64,000 nucleotides of DNA. Source: Stromatinia cepivora. Taxonomy: Eukaryota > Ascomycota > Leotiomycetes > Helotiales > Sclerotiniaceae. The position numbers and the translations under genes are program-made. Positions 10,335 to 22,389 of the stretch are shown here, piece after piece (the first letter of the stretch is position 1; each line of letters starts with the position of its first letter). The DNA lies in contig RCTD01000009.1 of the NCBI GenBank assembly GCA_014898415.1, positions 806,001 through 870,000 of the forward strand, read 5' to 3'. Below the pieces are notes generated by a model. That model worked only from the letters and a program-made list of their open reading frames with translations. It did no database searches and was not told where the DNA came from.

Positions 10335-13300
10335 ATGCTTGTACGAGCTGCAGGGCGGAAAGCTCGTGGCAACCCAATCGTTGACAGACTCAAACGTCAA
10401 CAGACATATCTTTCTTTTCTATATCCAAGCAGTAATTCGAACGAAGCTGTCTCGGGCCGCAACATTCATGTCGACTCTGGGTCCCAAGCGACTGGCCTGC
10501 GGAAAAGGCGAAGCTCAAGAGCAAAGTCTACAAAACTTCCATCACGGTCGTTAGCAACAGCCGTAAATCAGTCATTCGAGGAACTCCCCTTTGAAGGGTT
10601 TCACAATCTACCACCGCACAATTATGCGTCGTTCCCATTCAGTAGTTTGCCTGAACTTCAAAAGCCAATCATAATTCCGGATGATGGAGGAATAGCTCCT
10701 GTAAGACATCGACGTAGTGGTGTTGATGCGGTTGGTGGCACTAAATATGAAGTTATAGCATTACTTTATGCTTGTCTCCAGGTTGGAAGGATAGAGCGTG
10801 CAAGTGTGATATTCAAACGCATAGCACAAATGACGGACATGGACAGGGAGACACTCCTAAATTTACAAAACCATTACCTACGAGCTGCAGTCCATGAAAT
10901 CATGATGAAACCATCTGAGCAAGCAACACAATCTTTGCACAAGTGGTTCGAACTCGAGGTACGAAATAAGAATCTACCACAAGATGCCTTGACGGTGGCA
11001 TATATGCTCAAAGCTTCACTTCAATCACCCCCGGGTCAACGACGCGATAGACTGGTATCCAGATACATGGATATGGTTCAAGGAGATGCTGGTTTAGAAG
11101 TTCTCGCATGTAATGTTTTGTTACCCCGCGAATTGGACATTATCAACCATATTTGCCCAAAGTACAACCTGGCAGAGGGGCTTGGAGACATGAAGGATAT
11201 CTTTGTCTCCGAGACACCGGCACCCAGAGCGGTAGACCCTTCCGATGGAGTTCTACAATACGTTGAAAAAATAAGCGCTTCGGTTCCAGAAGTTCGCCAA
11301 ACCGATCAAAAGGGTCTCGGACTAAAGTCATTGAGGAAAACGTTGTCGCTGTTTTCCAGTTTACCATCTGCAGGATATGATATGTCAAAAATGAGCGAGG
11401 AACAGCATCGCGATATCCAGGCACAACTAGAAGAAGATGCTGTGCAGGCTGCCATAGATCGTTGGAGAGACGAGAGCTCGAATCTGGCAAAGTTGGGATT
11501 AAATACAACACTACAATCGAAGTCACTGGGTGCGAGGATGTGGATATGGCATCTAGCTTTGACAGCAGCTTTGAAAGAAGAACTGAAAGCCATCGATGAG
11601 GCAGAAATGAAGCAGCACAGAAATGCGGCAGATATCAGTAGATGCGAATATGGGCCCTTTTTACGCTACCTCCCTGCTGAAAAGCTGGCAGCGCTGACAA
11701 TCATAGCCCATATGCATGCTTTAACATCGTCAGGGATCGACAAAGGCCTTACTCTATCATTTGCTATCTTGCAAATCGCTAAGAGCATAGAGGATGAGAG
11801 CATCTTTGAATCCATCCAGCAAAACAAGGCGAAGCCCCTTTGGCGCGATAACGCAGCCGATAGGGCTCGAATGCTCCGAATCCTCAAAATTAGAGCTCGT
11901 GGTGCTAGTGGGGAATCGATTGATGAAAGCGAGTTAACAAGCCACTCATCTGATGATTTTCTTTTATCTCAGATTCGTTCCAAGGAGTGGTCCATCGGAA
12001 TTAGAGCTAAAGTTGGATCTTTCTTATTGGAATGTTTATTGAAGGTTGCCAAGGTTCCAGTCACATTGAAACACCCTGAAACCAATGAGACGGTTACTCA
12101 GATGCAACCTGCCTTCTCTCATGGCCAGCAATACAGGTTGGGTAAAAAGCTTGGTGTTATCAATACTAATAAAGTCATTGTAGAACAATTAAAGCGCGAG
12201 CCTGTTCACGGTCTTCTTGCAAAACATCTTCCCATGCTTGTAAAACCTGAGCCATGGACTGGGTTCAGTTCTGGTGGCTTCCTTAGACACCCTGGAAGGG
12301 TCATGCGTGTCAAGAATGGGGATCAAGATCAAAGGAATTATGCGGATGCTGCTATTGATCAGGGGAATTTGACAACGGTTTTTAAAGGCCTCAATATACT
12401 TGGAGAGCAATCATGGAAAATCAACCAGCCAATTTTTGATGTTATGCTGGATGCCTGGAATTCCGGGGACGCCATTGCGAATCTTGCTCCGGACAAGCCA
12501 AGACTCGAATATCCCCCCGAGCCCGAAACGTCTTCCGATCCACTCGAACGCCGAAGATGGGTCACTGCAGTTAAGAAAGTAGAGAATGCCAAAGCAGGTT
12601 TTCATTCCCAACGCTGTTTTCAAAACTTCCAACTAGAGATTGCTAGAGCTCTGCGCGATAAAACTTTCTACTTCCCGCATAACGTGGATTTCCGAGGAAG
12701 AGCATATCCAATCCCTCCATACCTTAATCACATGGGGGCAGATCATTGTCGAGGACTTATGATATTTGGGGTTGGGAAGGAACTTGGTACTTCTGGTTTA
12801 AAGTGGCTCAAGGTTCACCTCGCCAACGTATATGGTTTTGACAAAGCAAGTCTCTCAGAGAGAGAAGAATTCGCAAGCAAAAATATTGACGAAATTTATG
12901 ACTCAGCGACGAACCCATTAGGAGGCAATAGATGGTGGCTACAAGCCGAAGATCCGTGGCAATGCTTGGCAGCATGCATGGAATTCAAGAACGCGCTTGA
13001 ATCTGGAGATCCAGCTAGCTTCGTTTCATATCTACCGGTTCATCAGGATGGAACTTGTAATGGCCTTCAACATTATGCAGCCTTAGGCGGTGATGTATGG
13101 GGCGCCCAGCAAGTAAATCTCGAGCCTGGTGATCGCCCGGCGGATGTTTATACTGCGGTCGCAGATCTCGTAAAGGAGAGCATCAAGAAGGATTTGCTTG
13201 ACGGGCATTCTAAAGCCAAAATTCTGGATGGAAAAATAACTCGAAAAGTTGTCAAACAAACTGTCATGACTAATGTCTATGGTGTAACCTTCGTTGGAGC

Positions 13301-14602
13301 TAAAGCACAGGTCCGAAAGCAACTTGTGGCAGCTCATAGGAACTTGCCAGATAATACCGAAGACAATCCCGGCTCTTTAGCTTCTTATGTGGTCACCAAA
13401 ATCTTTACCGCTCTCTCGACCATGTTTCGGGGAGCGCACGACATTCAGTACTGGCTTGGAGATTGTGCGTCTCGAATCTCAAGTAGCTTAACACCTGAGC
13501 AAGTTGACCGCATAGTTGAACATGCCTCTAAGCAAAGTGTTCATCCTTCTAAGGGCGACGCACCAAGCTTAGATGATATTTCTCAATTCAAGTCGAGTGT
13601 AATCTGGACTACACCGTTGAACCTGCCGGTGGTTCAACCTTACCGAACCCACAAATCACGGCTAATACGCACGAACCTCCAAGTTCTCAGCTTATCTGAA
13701 CCACATCGATCGGATCCCGTCAGCAGTCGTAAACAACTCCAAGGATTTCCACCAAATTTCATTCACTCCCTTGATGCAACGCATATGCTTCTCTCAGCAG
13801 TGAAATCCAATGAAGCAAAGTTATCGTTTGCTGCCGTCCACGATTCGTTTTGGACGCATGCCGCTGATGTTGATACAATGAATACAATCTTGAGAGATGC
13901 TTTCATCGAAATACACAGTGACGATGTCATTGGACGCTTGGCAGCAGAGATGGCTACTCGGTACAAGGATTACATGCAACTTGTGAAAGTCAAGTCGGGA
14001 ACGCTAGCACATCGTAAAATTTCTCAATATCGCAAATCGCTCAAGCCATCCAAGAGAGGTAGAATTGATGAGTTATTGAGGGAGGTAAAGAGGCGGCGTC
14101 TTCTTCGTTCATCCAACCCGGAAGAAGTAGAAGAAGGGGAGCGCATGGTTACATCAGCCAGTATATACGAAGCAATGACGGAAGAGGTCGAGCTTGATCC
14201 GGAATTAGATGTTAAAACCGTGGGTTTAGGAAACATGGTCAACTCGAGGTCAGCCACGGAGCATGATACTGTCAGCACTTGGGATACTGGCGCTACAGAT
14301 GAAGCTTTGGAAGAAGCTTTAGAAGACAATCCGGCCATTGAATTAGAGGCAGCGGAGGAGATTTCAGAAGAGGTAGAGTCAGTGATAGTATCAAAATCCG
14401 GTTTTGAGGAAACAATGAAGCCGAAGGCTCGGCGGCAACTTCGCACTGAGCTTCCCCAGTTTGTTTGGCTTCCACTGAAATTCGCCCCCGTTCCTAAGAA
14501 GGTAAGCAAACTCTGAACTATAATGCTAGCTGAGGATTAACCGTAATACAGGGGGCTTTCGATGTGTCACGCCTTAAGCAAAGTCAATACTTCTTCTCTT
14601 GA
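10335..14602 (+). CDS. RPO41: Mitochondrial DNA-directed RNA polymerase
   Basis: Two exons, 10335-14501 and 14552-14602, give 1,405 aa. It is the single-subunit, T7-phage-like polymerase that transcribes mitochondrial DNA. The long open frame alone would end in VSKL, but a GTAAGC donor at 14502 and an ACAG acceptor at 14551 add GAFDVSRLKQSQYFFS, the extreme C-terminus typical of this family (ending in YFFS). Core motifs are intact: DFRGRAYPIPP at about 786, motif A HQDGTCNGLQHYAALGGD with catalytic Asp905, motif B KQTVMTNVYGVTFVGAKAQV at about 975, and motif C HDSFWTHA with Asp1170. The N-terminal 400 residues hold a presequence and a PPR-like region (MLKASLQSPP area). A 100-residue acidic insert at about 1260-1370 precedes the C-terminus and is larger than in yeast. 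Likely functional and essential for respiration. Confidence 0.95.
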
Positions 14603-15271
14603 TTAGGGTAACTGATGTGGATTTGTTTTCTTCTGGTATTTTGGGTCTCGGCTGCATTCCTGGAGCAGGCTTGTGGGGTACACATTTTGGCATTCTGGAT
14701 TGGATTCCTCGGTGAATCCTTCTATTTTAGCACGGCGAGAACGGTTGCATTACAAAAGGCGTTGAAGACTAATGAAATGGCTGCTAATGTATGATTAACG
14801 TGTAAGCTAAAGTTTTAGCCTTCATGTAAAGGAATTATATAGAACAGGCAAGATAAAAAAAAATAAAAATAACCACATTCAATAAAGATTCCCTAGTTTA
14901 AAGTTTTAGGGGCTGAGTTATTTATGCTTCGCAAGTTGAGCTTCCATACCACGATTTGAGTTTCCCTATAGTTCATAAGTTCAGCGTACGATGATGGATA
15001 ACCCTTGAGAGCAGTCTTGGTGTTACACAATACAGTTGAATACGAGAATTAATTCGTGTAAGCATTGTGAAGATCTCATGACACAAATAGTAAGATCGTA
15101 CGAGATTCTTCAGCTGACGACCTAGCTCACAAAAGAAAAGCCTGATACGTAAGTCTGTTTCCCCGTTGCGTAGTTATGTTCTCACGTTGAGTTTGTGAAT
15201 GCGATGATCCATTCCGCGAAGTAGCGAGGGATGATTCGTGGAAGGTACGAGGCTGATGTCATATATGGATA
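14603..15271. other. Intergenic region after RPO41
   Basis: This stretch holds the 3' region of RPO41 and the upstream region of the small secreted protein gene. I see no further gene or RNA. Confidence 0.4.
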
Positions 15272-15279
15272 TATATAAA
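15272..15279 (+). promoter_or_regulatory. TATA box of the small secreted protein gene
   Basis: TATATAAA lies 79 nt before the proposed start codon at 15358, in an otherwise mixed-composition stretch and followed by a CT-rich leader. Position and sequence fit a TATA-driven, probably regulated promoter. Confidence 0.5.
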
Positions 15280-15357
15280 CCCTCCACCTTCTCCGCAATA
15301 TGTCCTAGTCAACTCAGATAAATTCTACGCAATAAACTCTAGAACAAGACTTTCAAT

Positions 15358-16228
15358 ATGAATCACCTTTATACAATCGGCCTTCTCTTGTTAAGTGCAG
15401 TGTAAGCAGTCCTCGGGTTCTTTCTTCACTTCCAAAATGCATAGATACTTACATTGCCCTTAGACAAAACGTCTACTGTATCCCAGGCGCCCTTCGTCAT
15501 CGTTCCGAAACATGTGCTCCAAGCTTGATAACCACTACATACATTAGTACCATCTCAACGGTCAAGACTGTTCCTCATTCTTGCTATACCCGCACAATTA
15601 CCACCATTCAAAGCTCCTTCCGTATGTTATTAAGCTTTCCTCAAGTAGTATTAGCGAACTAATAATACTATAGCTTGCTCGGGAACAAAAACCTTCAACC
15701 CTGCCACCTGTGGACCCGGTATGTAAAATCAAATCACAAATGTGAAATTACACAAACCTAACCAAAAGTTAAGTTCCTCTATGCATCCTTCTCTCAACAA
15801 CAACTATTACGGTTCCACCCAGCACCAGCTGCTGCCGCGCAACTCCGACCATAACCGTCCCAGGCGCATGCGCAAAATGCCAAACAGGATGTGCCACGGA
15901 TCTGACGACGGTGACTGTCACTGCAGGTGCAACACCGCTATCATACAACCCGGGCGGCCCTCAATTACCCCCAACCAAGAGACAAGGGGGTCCCATCATT
16001 CCATGCACATCTACTCTAAGCCAATTGAAACAGTTTACCCATGGGCCTACAAAGACTCTCTTCCCATCTACCGTGACAGCTACTACTAGTGTGGATTGTG
16101 CGGGGTGTGGTGCTTTAAGCGTCCAGCTAATTGGCGGAGTTGGTCCTGTTGTGAGATTTACGACAACGGTGGAAGCAGACATGCCAACCACTACTACGGC
16201 TTTTGTTTGCTCCCCAACACCCGCATAA
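15358..16228 (+). CDS. Small secreted cysteine-rich protein, unknown function
   Basis: Four exons (15358-15401, 15464-15621, 15674-15718, 15774-16228) join in frame to 233 aa. Donors GTAAGC, GTATGT and GTATGT and acceptors CTTAG, TATAG and TTAAG are canonical. I do not recognise the family. The N-terminus MNHLYTIGLLLLSAV is a signal peptide. The rest is rich in Thr, Ser and Pro, with about 15 cysteines spread in pairs such as TSCC, CAKCQTGC and DCAGCG. There are no membrane segments after the signal. A possible Lys-Arg cleavage site (PTKRQGG) lies in the middle. A TATA box is present upstream and the gene ends 0.44 kb from the AT-rich transposon block. A cell-wall or apoplastic effector-like role is possible but unproven. 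The first donor could be two bases earlier. Confidence 0.68.
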
Positions 16229-16667
16229 GTTTTGAATATCTTTGGAATAGTTGGAATTAGTTTGGATGTTTATTTTATACTTGGACCTTGGCTCATTTCT
16301 ACACTCGTTTTGCAAAACAAAAAGGGAGGGAAAAATTGATTATAAAATTTGCAATGCAGTTCCGGCCGTACCGGTACTTTTACAAATATAAGCTTCAGCC
16401 TTCTCCTGACTTGACAATATGATACTTGATCTTACTGGATGTGAATTATGTCTGCCTGTTTCATGGCTTGAACTAGGTGAGAAAGATTTCCTAAGCACTA
16501 AGACTTGGATTTCTGGAGCTGAGTAATAATCATCGGCAATGGCATGTCAATGTGAGGAAAAAAGTTTCGCTTGCTTTGAGAGAGATATGAAGACACTAGA
16601 CTACAATTATGGAAAGAGCGTATCACCACCCCTATAACAAACAAAATTTGATTTGGCGATGCTATTA
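16229..16667. other. Flank between secreted-protein gene and AT-rich block
   Basis: Base composition is still ordinary here and drops abruptly after about 16,680. The stretch contains the 3' region of the secreted-protein gene. No other feature is seen. Confidence 0.45.
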
Positions 16668-16692
16668 CAGTTGAACCCTATTATATCATGTT
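16668..16692 (+). repeat. Candidate left terminal inverted repeat of the AT-rich block
   Basis: CAGTTGAACCC followed by TATTATATCATG at the left boundary resembles, in inverse orientation, the right boundary (GAACCCCGTTATACCA read on the minus strand from 40440). Thirteen of the first 16 bases from GAACCC match and the three differences are transitions. CAGT-type ends are usual for pogo-like elements. This is weak on length and needs an alignment. Confidence 0.3.
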
Positions 16693-18154
16693 GTTATTGA
16701 ATAATAAATAACTCTCATTAATCACTTCACAATATAAAAACCTATATATATTATACTCATTCTAAATAATAAGATCAATACAATCAATATAATCTAATTA
16801 TTCAATATATAAATATAAATTCGAATTTTATGAATTCATTAATATATATAAAATTATCGAATTAAAGAGTATTCAAATAAAGAAATCTAATTAATCGAAT
16901 ATTAGGAATATTCAAATAAAGAATCTTTATAATATTAATTAAATTGATTAAAATAATAAATCTTTATTTAAATTAATAAATAAAAATAAAATATTGATAT
17001 ATAAAAGAATTCAAAAGAAATATATAAAAAGATTATATTCTAAAAATTGAAGGTTAAAAATTTATATCCAATATTATTTACTAATATTAATTATATATAA
17101 TACAATATCATTATATTACTCTATTATTATTATTATTATAATTTTATATTTGCTTATTCCATTATAATCCCTAAACTATTATTTCTCAATTATAGGATTT
17201 ATTACTTTCTAAATATATCATCTCCAATAAATAATAAAGCTCAGAAAGTTTTAAAATAATTATAATCATAAAAAAGCAATTATACAATCAATATTCTCTA
17301 TTATTTAAAATCGATATAAATTATAATCATTATTATATATTATTATATATTGATATTATATCGAATATTATCAAAACTATTATTATATATCGATATAATA
17401 TCAAATACTATATATTATATCGAAATTACTCCCCTTTTTCAAATATCTTATTTAGTATATATCAATTATATATATCAATTATATATTATATATTCTATAT
17501 ATATATAAATATAATAAAAGAGTTATATACAAATACTCAAATATATATATATATTATACTCGAAATTCTTTATTCGAATCAAAAAGTATTTATTCAAAAG
17601 AAATTCAATTATTTCGATATAATTCATTATTATTCATTGATTATAAATTGAAAATCGAATATCAATTATTATCTGAAATACCAAATTTAAACTTTACTTT
17701 ATAATTCGACAAATCAAAATACAGATTTCATATATTCTACAAATTCCTAAATAACAGATCAGAAATTATACAAAATATTCAATTTAAAACTGAAATAAAT
17801 ATAAATATCAATCTAATCGAAATTGAAATTCGATATATTGATGAATTCAAAAATATCGATAGGGATATAATAAATTATTTAAATTCTATTCAAATCAAAT
17901 ATATATAAAAATTTGAATCGAATGAAATAAACAAAAACCAATATCTTTAAAATTTGAATTTATAATATTCAAAAGAAAATAAAAGATATTGAATAGAATA
18001 TATACTTTTTATAAAATTCAAGGATTTATATTTTCTTTTAAATTATAAAAAGAAATATATTTTATATCAAAAATTATTAATAAAGTAATATTCCAATTTT
18101 TATTTTGAATTTATATTAGAGTTCTTTATAAAAAGGAAAATCAAATATAAATAT

Positions 18155-18325
18155 GTTTATTAAAAAAATATATCATATTGAACCGAAATTATAATATATA
18201 AATTGCGAAATTTTATTGAAACTTATTGTATTGAAAATGATTTTATTAAAAAAATATTATGTTGAACCGAAATTATAATATATAATTTACGAAATTTTAT
18301 TGAAACTAATTGTTTTGAAAATGAT
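18155..18325. repeat. Imperfect tandem duplication of an 86-bp unit
   Basis: Two adjacent copies, 18155-18240 and 18241-18325, share long stretches such as TTGAACCGAAATTATAATAT and differ by a few substitutions and one small indel. They lie in the oldest, unassigned AT-rich layer to the left of the Fot1-like element. Confidence 0.6.
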
Positions 18326-18563
18326 TTTATTAAAATTATTGAAAATTCTATTCTATTTTTGATTTCGATTATATATATATTTCATATTGAATAATATTTT
18401 ATAAATATAAAAATAAAAAGAATTATTAAAAATACTAAAATAGTATTCAATAACAAATTCGAAAATATTGAATTAAATCGATATAATCAATTCATTTAAA
18501 GAATTCAGAATATAATAAATCAGTATAAAGATTTTTTAATATTATTTGATTCGAATTAATATA

Positions 18564-18620
18564 ACGTGGTTTATCACCGGATCGCCAATATCACTGGGTC
18601 GCCATTTTTTATACTATTTA
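18564..18620 (+). repeat. Left TIR of the Fot1-like element
   Basis: About 57 bp, matching the reverse complement of the right end. It contains an internal near-repeat, CACCGGATCGCCA and CACTGGGTCGCCA. Its differences from the right TIR are C/T or G/A. Confidence 0.75.
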
Positions 18621-19744
18621 ACCATTTTAAATCTATATTATTCAATAATAATTGAATCAATTAATTAAAACTATTAAGAATTTAATAATTTAGGATTTAT
18701 TATATTGTTTTGATAAATTCTTGTATTATATTTTATTTTTCTATATTTATTATAGTATCGATTAGAAGATACTTTCTTATTAAAATTCCTCCCTTTTTGA
18801 TATTCATTATATTGAATTTGAATATTAATCTTTTGTTGAGATAATATATCAAAAGCTTTTTGTTTAGTAAATATTCCTTTTTGATATAATTAAGTTTTTT
18901 TTGTGTGTTGATATTTACTTAATACTTTATTTGTTTTCCGAAGTATATGAATTTTTGTAATTAAAAGTGTATTTTCATAAACTAATCTCTTTATATCTTT
19001 AATTAGAGTTAATACAGTTTCGAATATAAATGTAGGGGAATTTAATTGATAACAAATTATTCGAGATTTTATTAAAGTTGATTGAGAAAGAGCTTTAATT
19101 GAATTGCAAAGGGTTTAAAAGATCCATTGATTTAGATCGAAAGAGAGAGGGGTAGATGTATAAATTCGAATATCTAATTTCGAGAGTATAGTTTCAGGAT
19201 TAAATGAGATTAAATCTGTTCCTCGAAATTTTGATTTTATATTCTGAGAAATGATTGATTTTTCATATACAGCTTTAAAAGCTATAAAGAATTCAATCCT
19301 CGAAATATATTTGATATATATCTTAATAAATTCATTAATTTGATCATTATATAAATATTTCAGATTACCAAAATAATCAATATCAAATGACTAAATTAAA
19401 TAACTTGAATATAATAATAAATATAAATATATAATATCGTTTTCTTTATAGTATATTTGAAAAACTATTGATTTATGGCTTTTATACTTATCTAATATTA
19501 ATATTCAATATTTGCTCTTTCTTCGATTTGTAGTATATTTATCGAAGTATTTCAATTATTCTAAATCCATTTTATTGTTTGTTTATCTATTAAATATAGA
19601 TTTAATAATCTATTTTATAGGAAGATTCGTTTCGATGTATTAATTGAAAAAATAAATCTATCCTTAAATTATTAAAAATAGAGGAATAGTTTCACCCTTT
19701 CTATTTCTATATATTATTGTTGTAGTTTATTTTCGATTGTTTGA

Positions 19745-20071
19745 TTATATTGATTTATTTCTGCTATATTTTTCGGCACTAATAATAATTATTGTTGTAT
19801 ATATAATCCCCATTATAAAGTTTATTTCATCAAAATTATAAAAATCACTATTCAAAATGCTATATTTCGTTTGTATATTTGTAATCAATCGAAACCATTC
19901 TTTAATGAATTTAAAATTTTTATAGAAAACTCTTTGAAAATCATAAACACAATTAAAACATATCTTTAATTCGATTCGATATTTTACAAATCGATATACC
20001 CAAAGCTTCCTAATATATTTCACACCCCTCGATTCAAAAATATAATTCATTATATCTTCCATATTCTTCAA
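19745..20071 (-). pseudogene. Fot1/pogo-type transposase fragment
   Basis: A 108-residue open stretch with KEWFRLI, then KYSILNSDFYNFDEINFIMG, corresponds to the DDE_1-type transposase region where the family reads FNFDETGF with the first catalytic Asp. The aspartate is retained here, but T to I and G to N changes flank it and the reading frame is interrupted on both sides. It lies centrally in the TIR element. Non-functional. Confidence 0.72.
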
Positions 20072-20385
20072 TTTAGATAAAAATCCTTTTGAATTTATAT
20101 CGAATATATATTAAACAATCATCTCTTCTTCTAATTCTATAATCTTATAATTATTCGTTCGAATCTTTATTTGATTGCTTTGGCCATTGATTTTATCGTA
20201 TAGTATAGATTGAGGCACTATATAGATTTTTACAGCTTTAATAATTGATAGATTTTTAGATTTACAAATAACTTCAATAGCTAAAATAATTCAGGCTTCT
20301 TTTAATAATATTTCCATAATAATTCGTTGAAAAATCGCATGTTGAAATTGAGATGATTGAATAGTATAAAAAGTGGCGACCCGGT

Positions 20386-20535
20386 TGTGACGAACCCAAC
20401 AAGCGTTTAGAGATCAACCTTAGAATTAAAAGCTATAGAGTTAAAGAGAGTATGTTACGAAGCTATATATATGATCGGCTCGAAGTTTAATATTGTACTA
20501 ATCTGATCGAACGCGATTATATGTATCTTGTAATA
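20386..20535. repeat. Left LTR of gag-only element copy 1
   Basis: 150 bp, starting TGTGAC and ending GTAATA (CA end decayed to TA). Direct copy of 21912-22061. Confidence 0.85.
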
Positions 20536-21911
20536 TTACCCCTTTCTTTTGAAGAATTCACTTCGAACTTATTTAAAATGAATAATTTAAATATAAAATG
20601 ATTATTAATCTTTTTTTGATAAAAATACTTAATATATAGATTGCATTATAATCAATAAATATATATCCATTGTATTATATATCTCCTTTAAACGATTTTC
20701 AAAATATCGGTTATTGATTATTTCTTCTAGGTTTTTATTATTGTTGTTTTCGGGTTTAATAATTAATGTAATAATTGGAATAGGCTTTTGTCGATTTCGG
20801 ATTCTTTGATATAGATCTAATGGATAAATTTGTATTTAATGGAAGATACTTTTATATTATATATATTTATTTTGTTTGTATAAAAGAGTTCTTTTAGAAG
20901 AGGAAAATTCGGATGTTTGTATACAAAGTAGAATCAAAGTATAATCGGATTTGTTTGATTGAATATCAAAAGGGTTAAAGGTATTAATAATATTAAGATT
21001 GTTAATGTTCATTGGATTATGGTTTCGAGAATAGGATGGATTCTGTAATATATATAGGGTTTTAGGTTTATTAGAATAGAATGATATAGAGAATCCATTT
21101 GTTGTGCGAATAGTTAGTTGTTGTATAATTTGAATAAAATCGGGATAGAAATGGGGAAGAGAAAATTGTTGAGAAAAACGATTTTTAAGAATAATATTAA
21201 ATTTATTATGAAAGATTGAGATTTTATTTAAATCAAATCAATTCTGATTTTTGGTTTTGTAAAGAGTTTTTTCGAATTTTGTAATATAGATATATAAAGA
21301 ATCGATTCCTTATTTGAAAATGAATAGTTTGTTTTCGGCTTTTTGAACTTTATTTGGATTATTGTAAATATATATAAATTGATTTAGGATTGTTGTATAA
21401 TTTAAAGGAATGTTTTGATCAAAAGAAGAAAATTGAGGTAGTATTATAATTTGTATATGAGATTCGAGATTGAGATAAATATAGTAAAATTGAATTGTAA
21501 AGTCGTCGATTGTAGTATTATTTATTTGTAGTTTCGTTTGAATTAAGGAAAGCTAAATATTGAATTTTTGAGAATTATTATTGAACTTTTCAGGATTAGG
21601 GAGAGAGGGTTTTGGATGAAAAGGAGTATAAACAATAGGAGTGCATTTGAGAATTAGGGAGTGTAAAAACGAAATTTTATTTTGTTGATGAATCATTTTG
21701 TTACAAAGTTTTGCAATTATAAAATTTATCGAATTATAATTTATAGTTTAGAAATTAAGGGTAAGAAAAAAAATAATATTTTCGAATAATATTAAGAAGA
21801 TTTATATACAAATAAAAAAACAGAAGCGATATGTTTAGATAGAAATAAACAGAGTATATATAAATATATATAAATGTTATTTCATTTTTTATCTAGAAAA
21901 GCTTTTAATAA

Positions 21912-22061
21912 TATAATAAATTTAATAAATATTTAAAAATCAATTTTAGAATTAAAAGTTATAAAGCTAAAGAAAATGTACTACAAAGCTATATATATGA
22001 TCGGCTCGAAGCTTAATACTGTACTAGCCCGATCGGACGCGATCACGTGTATCTCGTGACA
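21912..22061. repeat. Right LTR of gag-only element copy 1
   Basis: 150 bp. Its start is decayed to TATAAT; its end CTCGTGACA is intact and followed directly by the CCGGT target duplication. Confidence 0.85.
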
Positions 22062-22215
22062 CCGGTGATATTGGCGACCCGGTGATAAACCACGTTATAT
22101 TAAATCATTAAATAAAATTTATACTTTTAAATATATTCAAAAATTTATTTTTTCTATCTGAACTTATTGAAAATAATATTCTAATTCGAAGTTTATTGAA
22201 AGAAATTCAATAAAT

Positions 22216-22381
22216 TGTTAACTTTTGGTACAGGAAGTAGTAGTATTGTTGACTATATAGGTTGAATTAAGGATCTATAATTCTAATAGGAGTAGAATTG
22301 AGGTTATCCTTAAATATGGTCTGTATATCATTGTGATTATATAATCTCAATTTTAATTCTATAATGGCCTTATTTCCAATA
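22216..22381. repeat. Left (3') LTR of the Copia element
   Basis: 166 bp, equal in length to 36258-36423. It differs by transitions, with many C-to-T changes in its right half. Confidence 0.85.
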
Positions 22382-22389
22382 TTCCTTTA

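Larger units (their letters stand above)
20386..22061 (-). mobile_element. Gag-only LTR retroelement, copy 1 (1,676 bp)
   Basis: Direct LTRs of 150 bp lie at 20386-20535 and 21912-22061, starting TGTGACG (TATAATA in the decayed copy) and ending CGTGACA. The 5-bp target duplication CCGGT flanks the element at 20381-20385 and 22062-22066, inside the right TIR of the Fot1-like transposon. The internal part parallels copy 2 at 33995-35670 and carries only decayed gag-like coding sequence on the minus strand. I see no protease, reverse transcriptase or integrase. It must have moved with proteins from another element. Confidence 0.85.
18564..22095 (-). mobile_element. Fot1/pogo-like (Tc1/mariner superfamily) DNA transposon, split by an LTR element
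   Basis: The left end at 18564 (ACGTGGTTTATCACCGG) is matched in inverse orientation by the right end at 22095. Flanking TA dinucleotides fit the TA target of this superfamily. Once the inserted gag-only element (20386-22061 plus one CCGGT copy) is removed, the transposon is about 1.85 kb, the usual size for Fot1-like elements. The terminal inverted repeats (TIRs) are about 57 bp and differ only by transitions. A transposase fragment with YNFDEINFIMG lies inside on the minus strand. The open frame is broken, so the element is dead. The exact terminal bases are uncertain by two or three because the flanks are also palindromic. Confidence 0.78.

Noticed and set aside
14024..14509. Long minus-strand open frame opposite the end of RPO41
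   Set aside because: It mirrors the acidic low-complexity part of RPO41; no splice or domain support.
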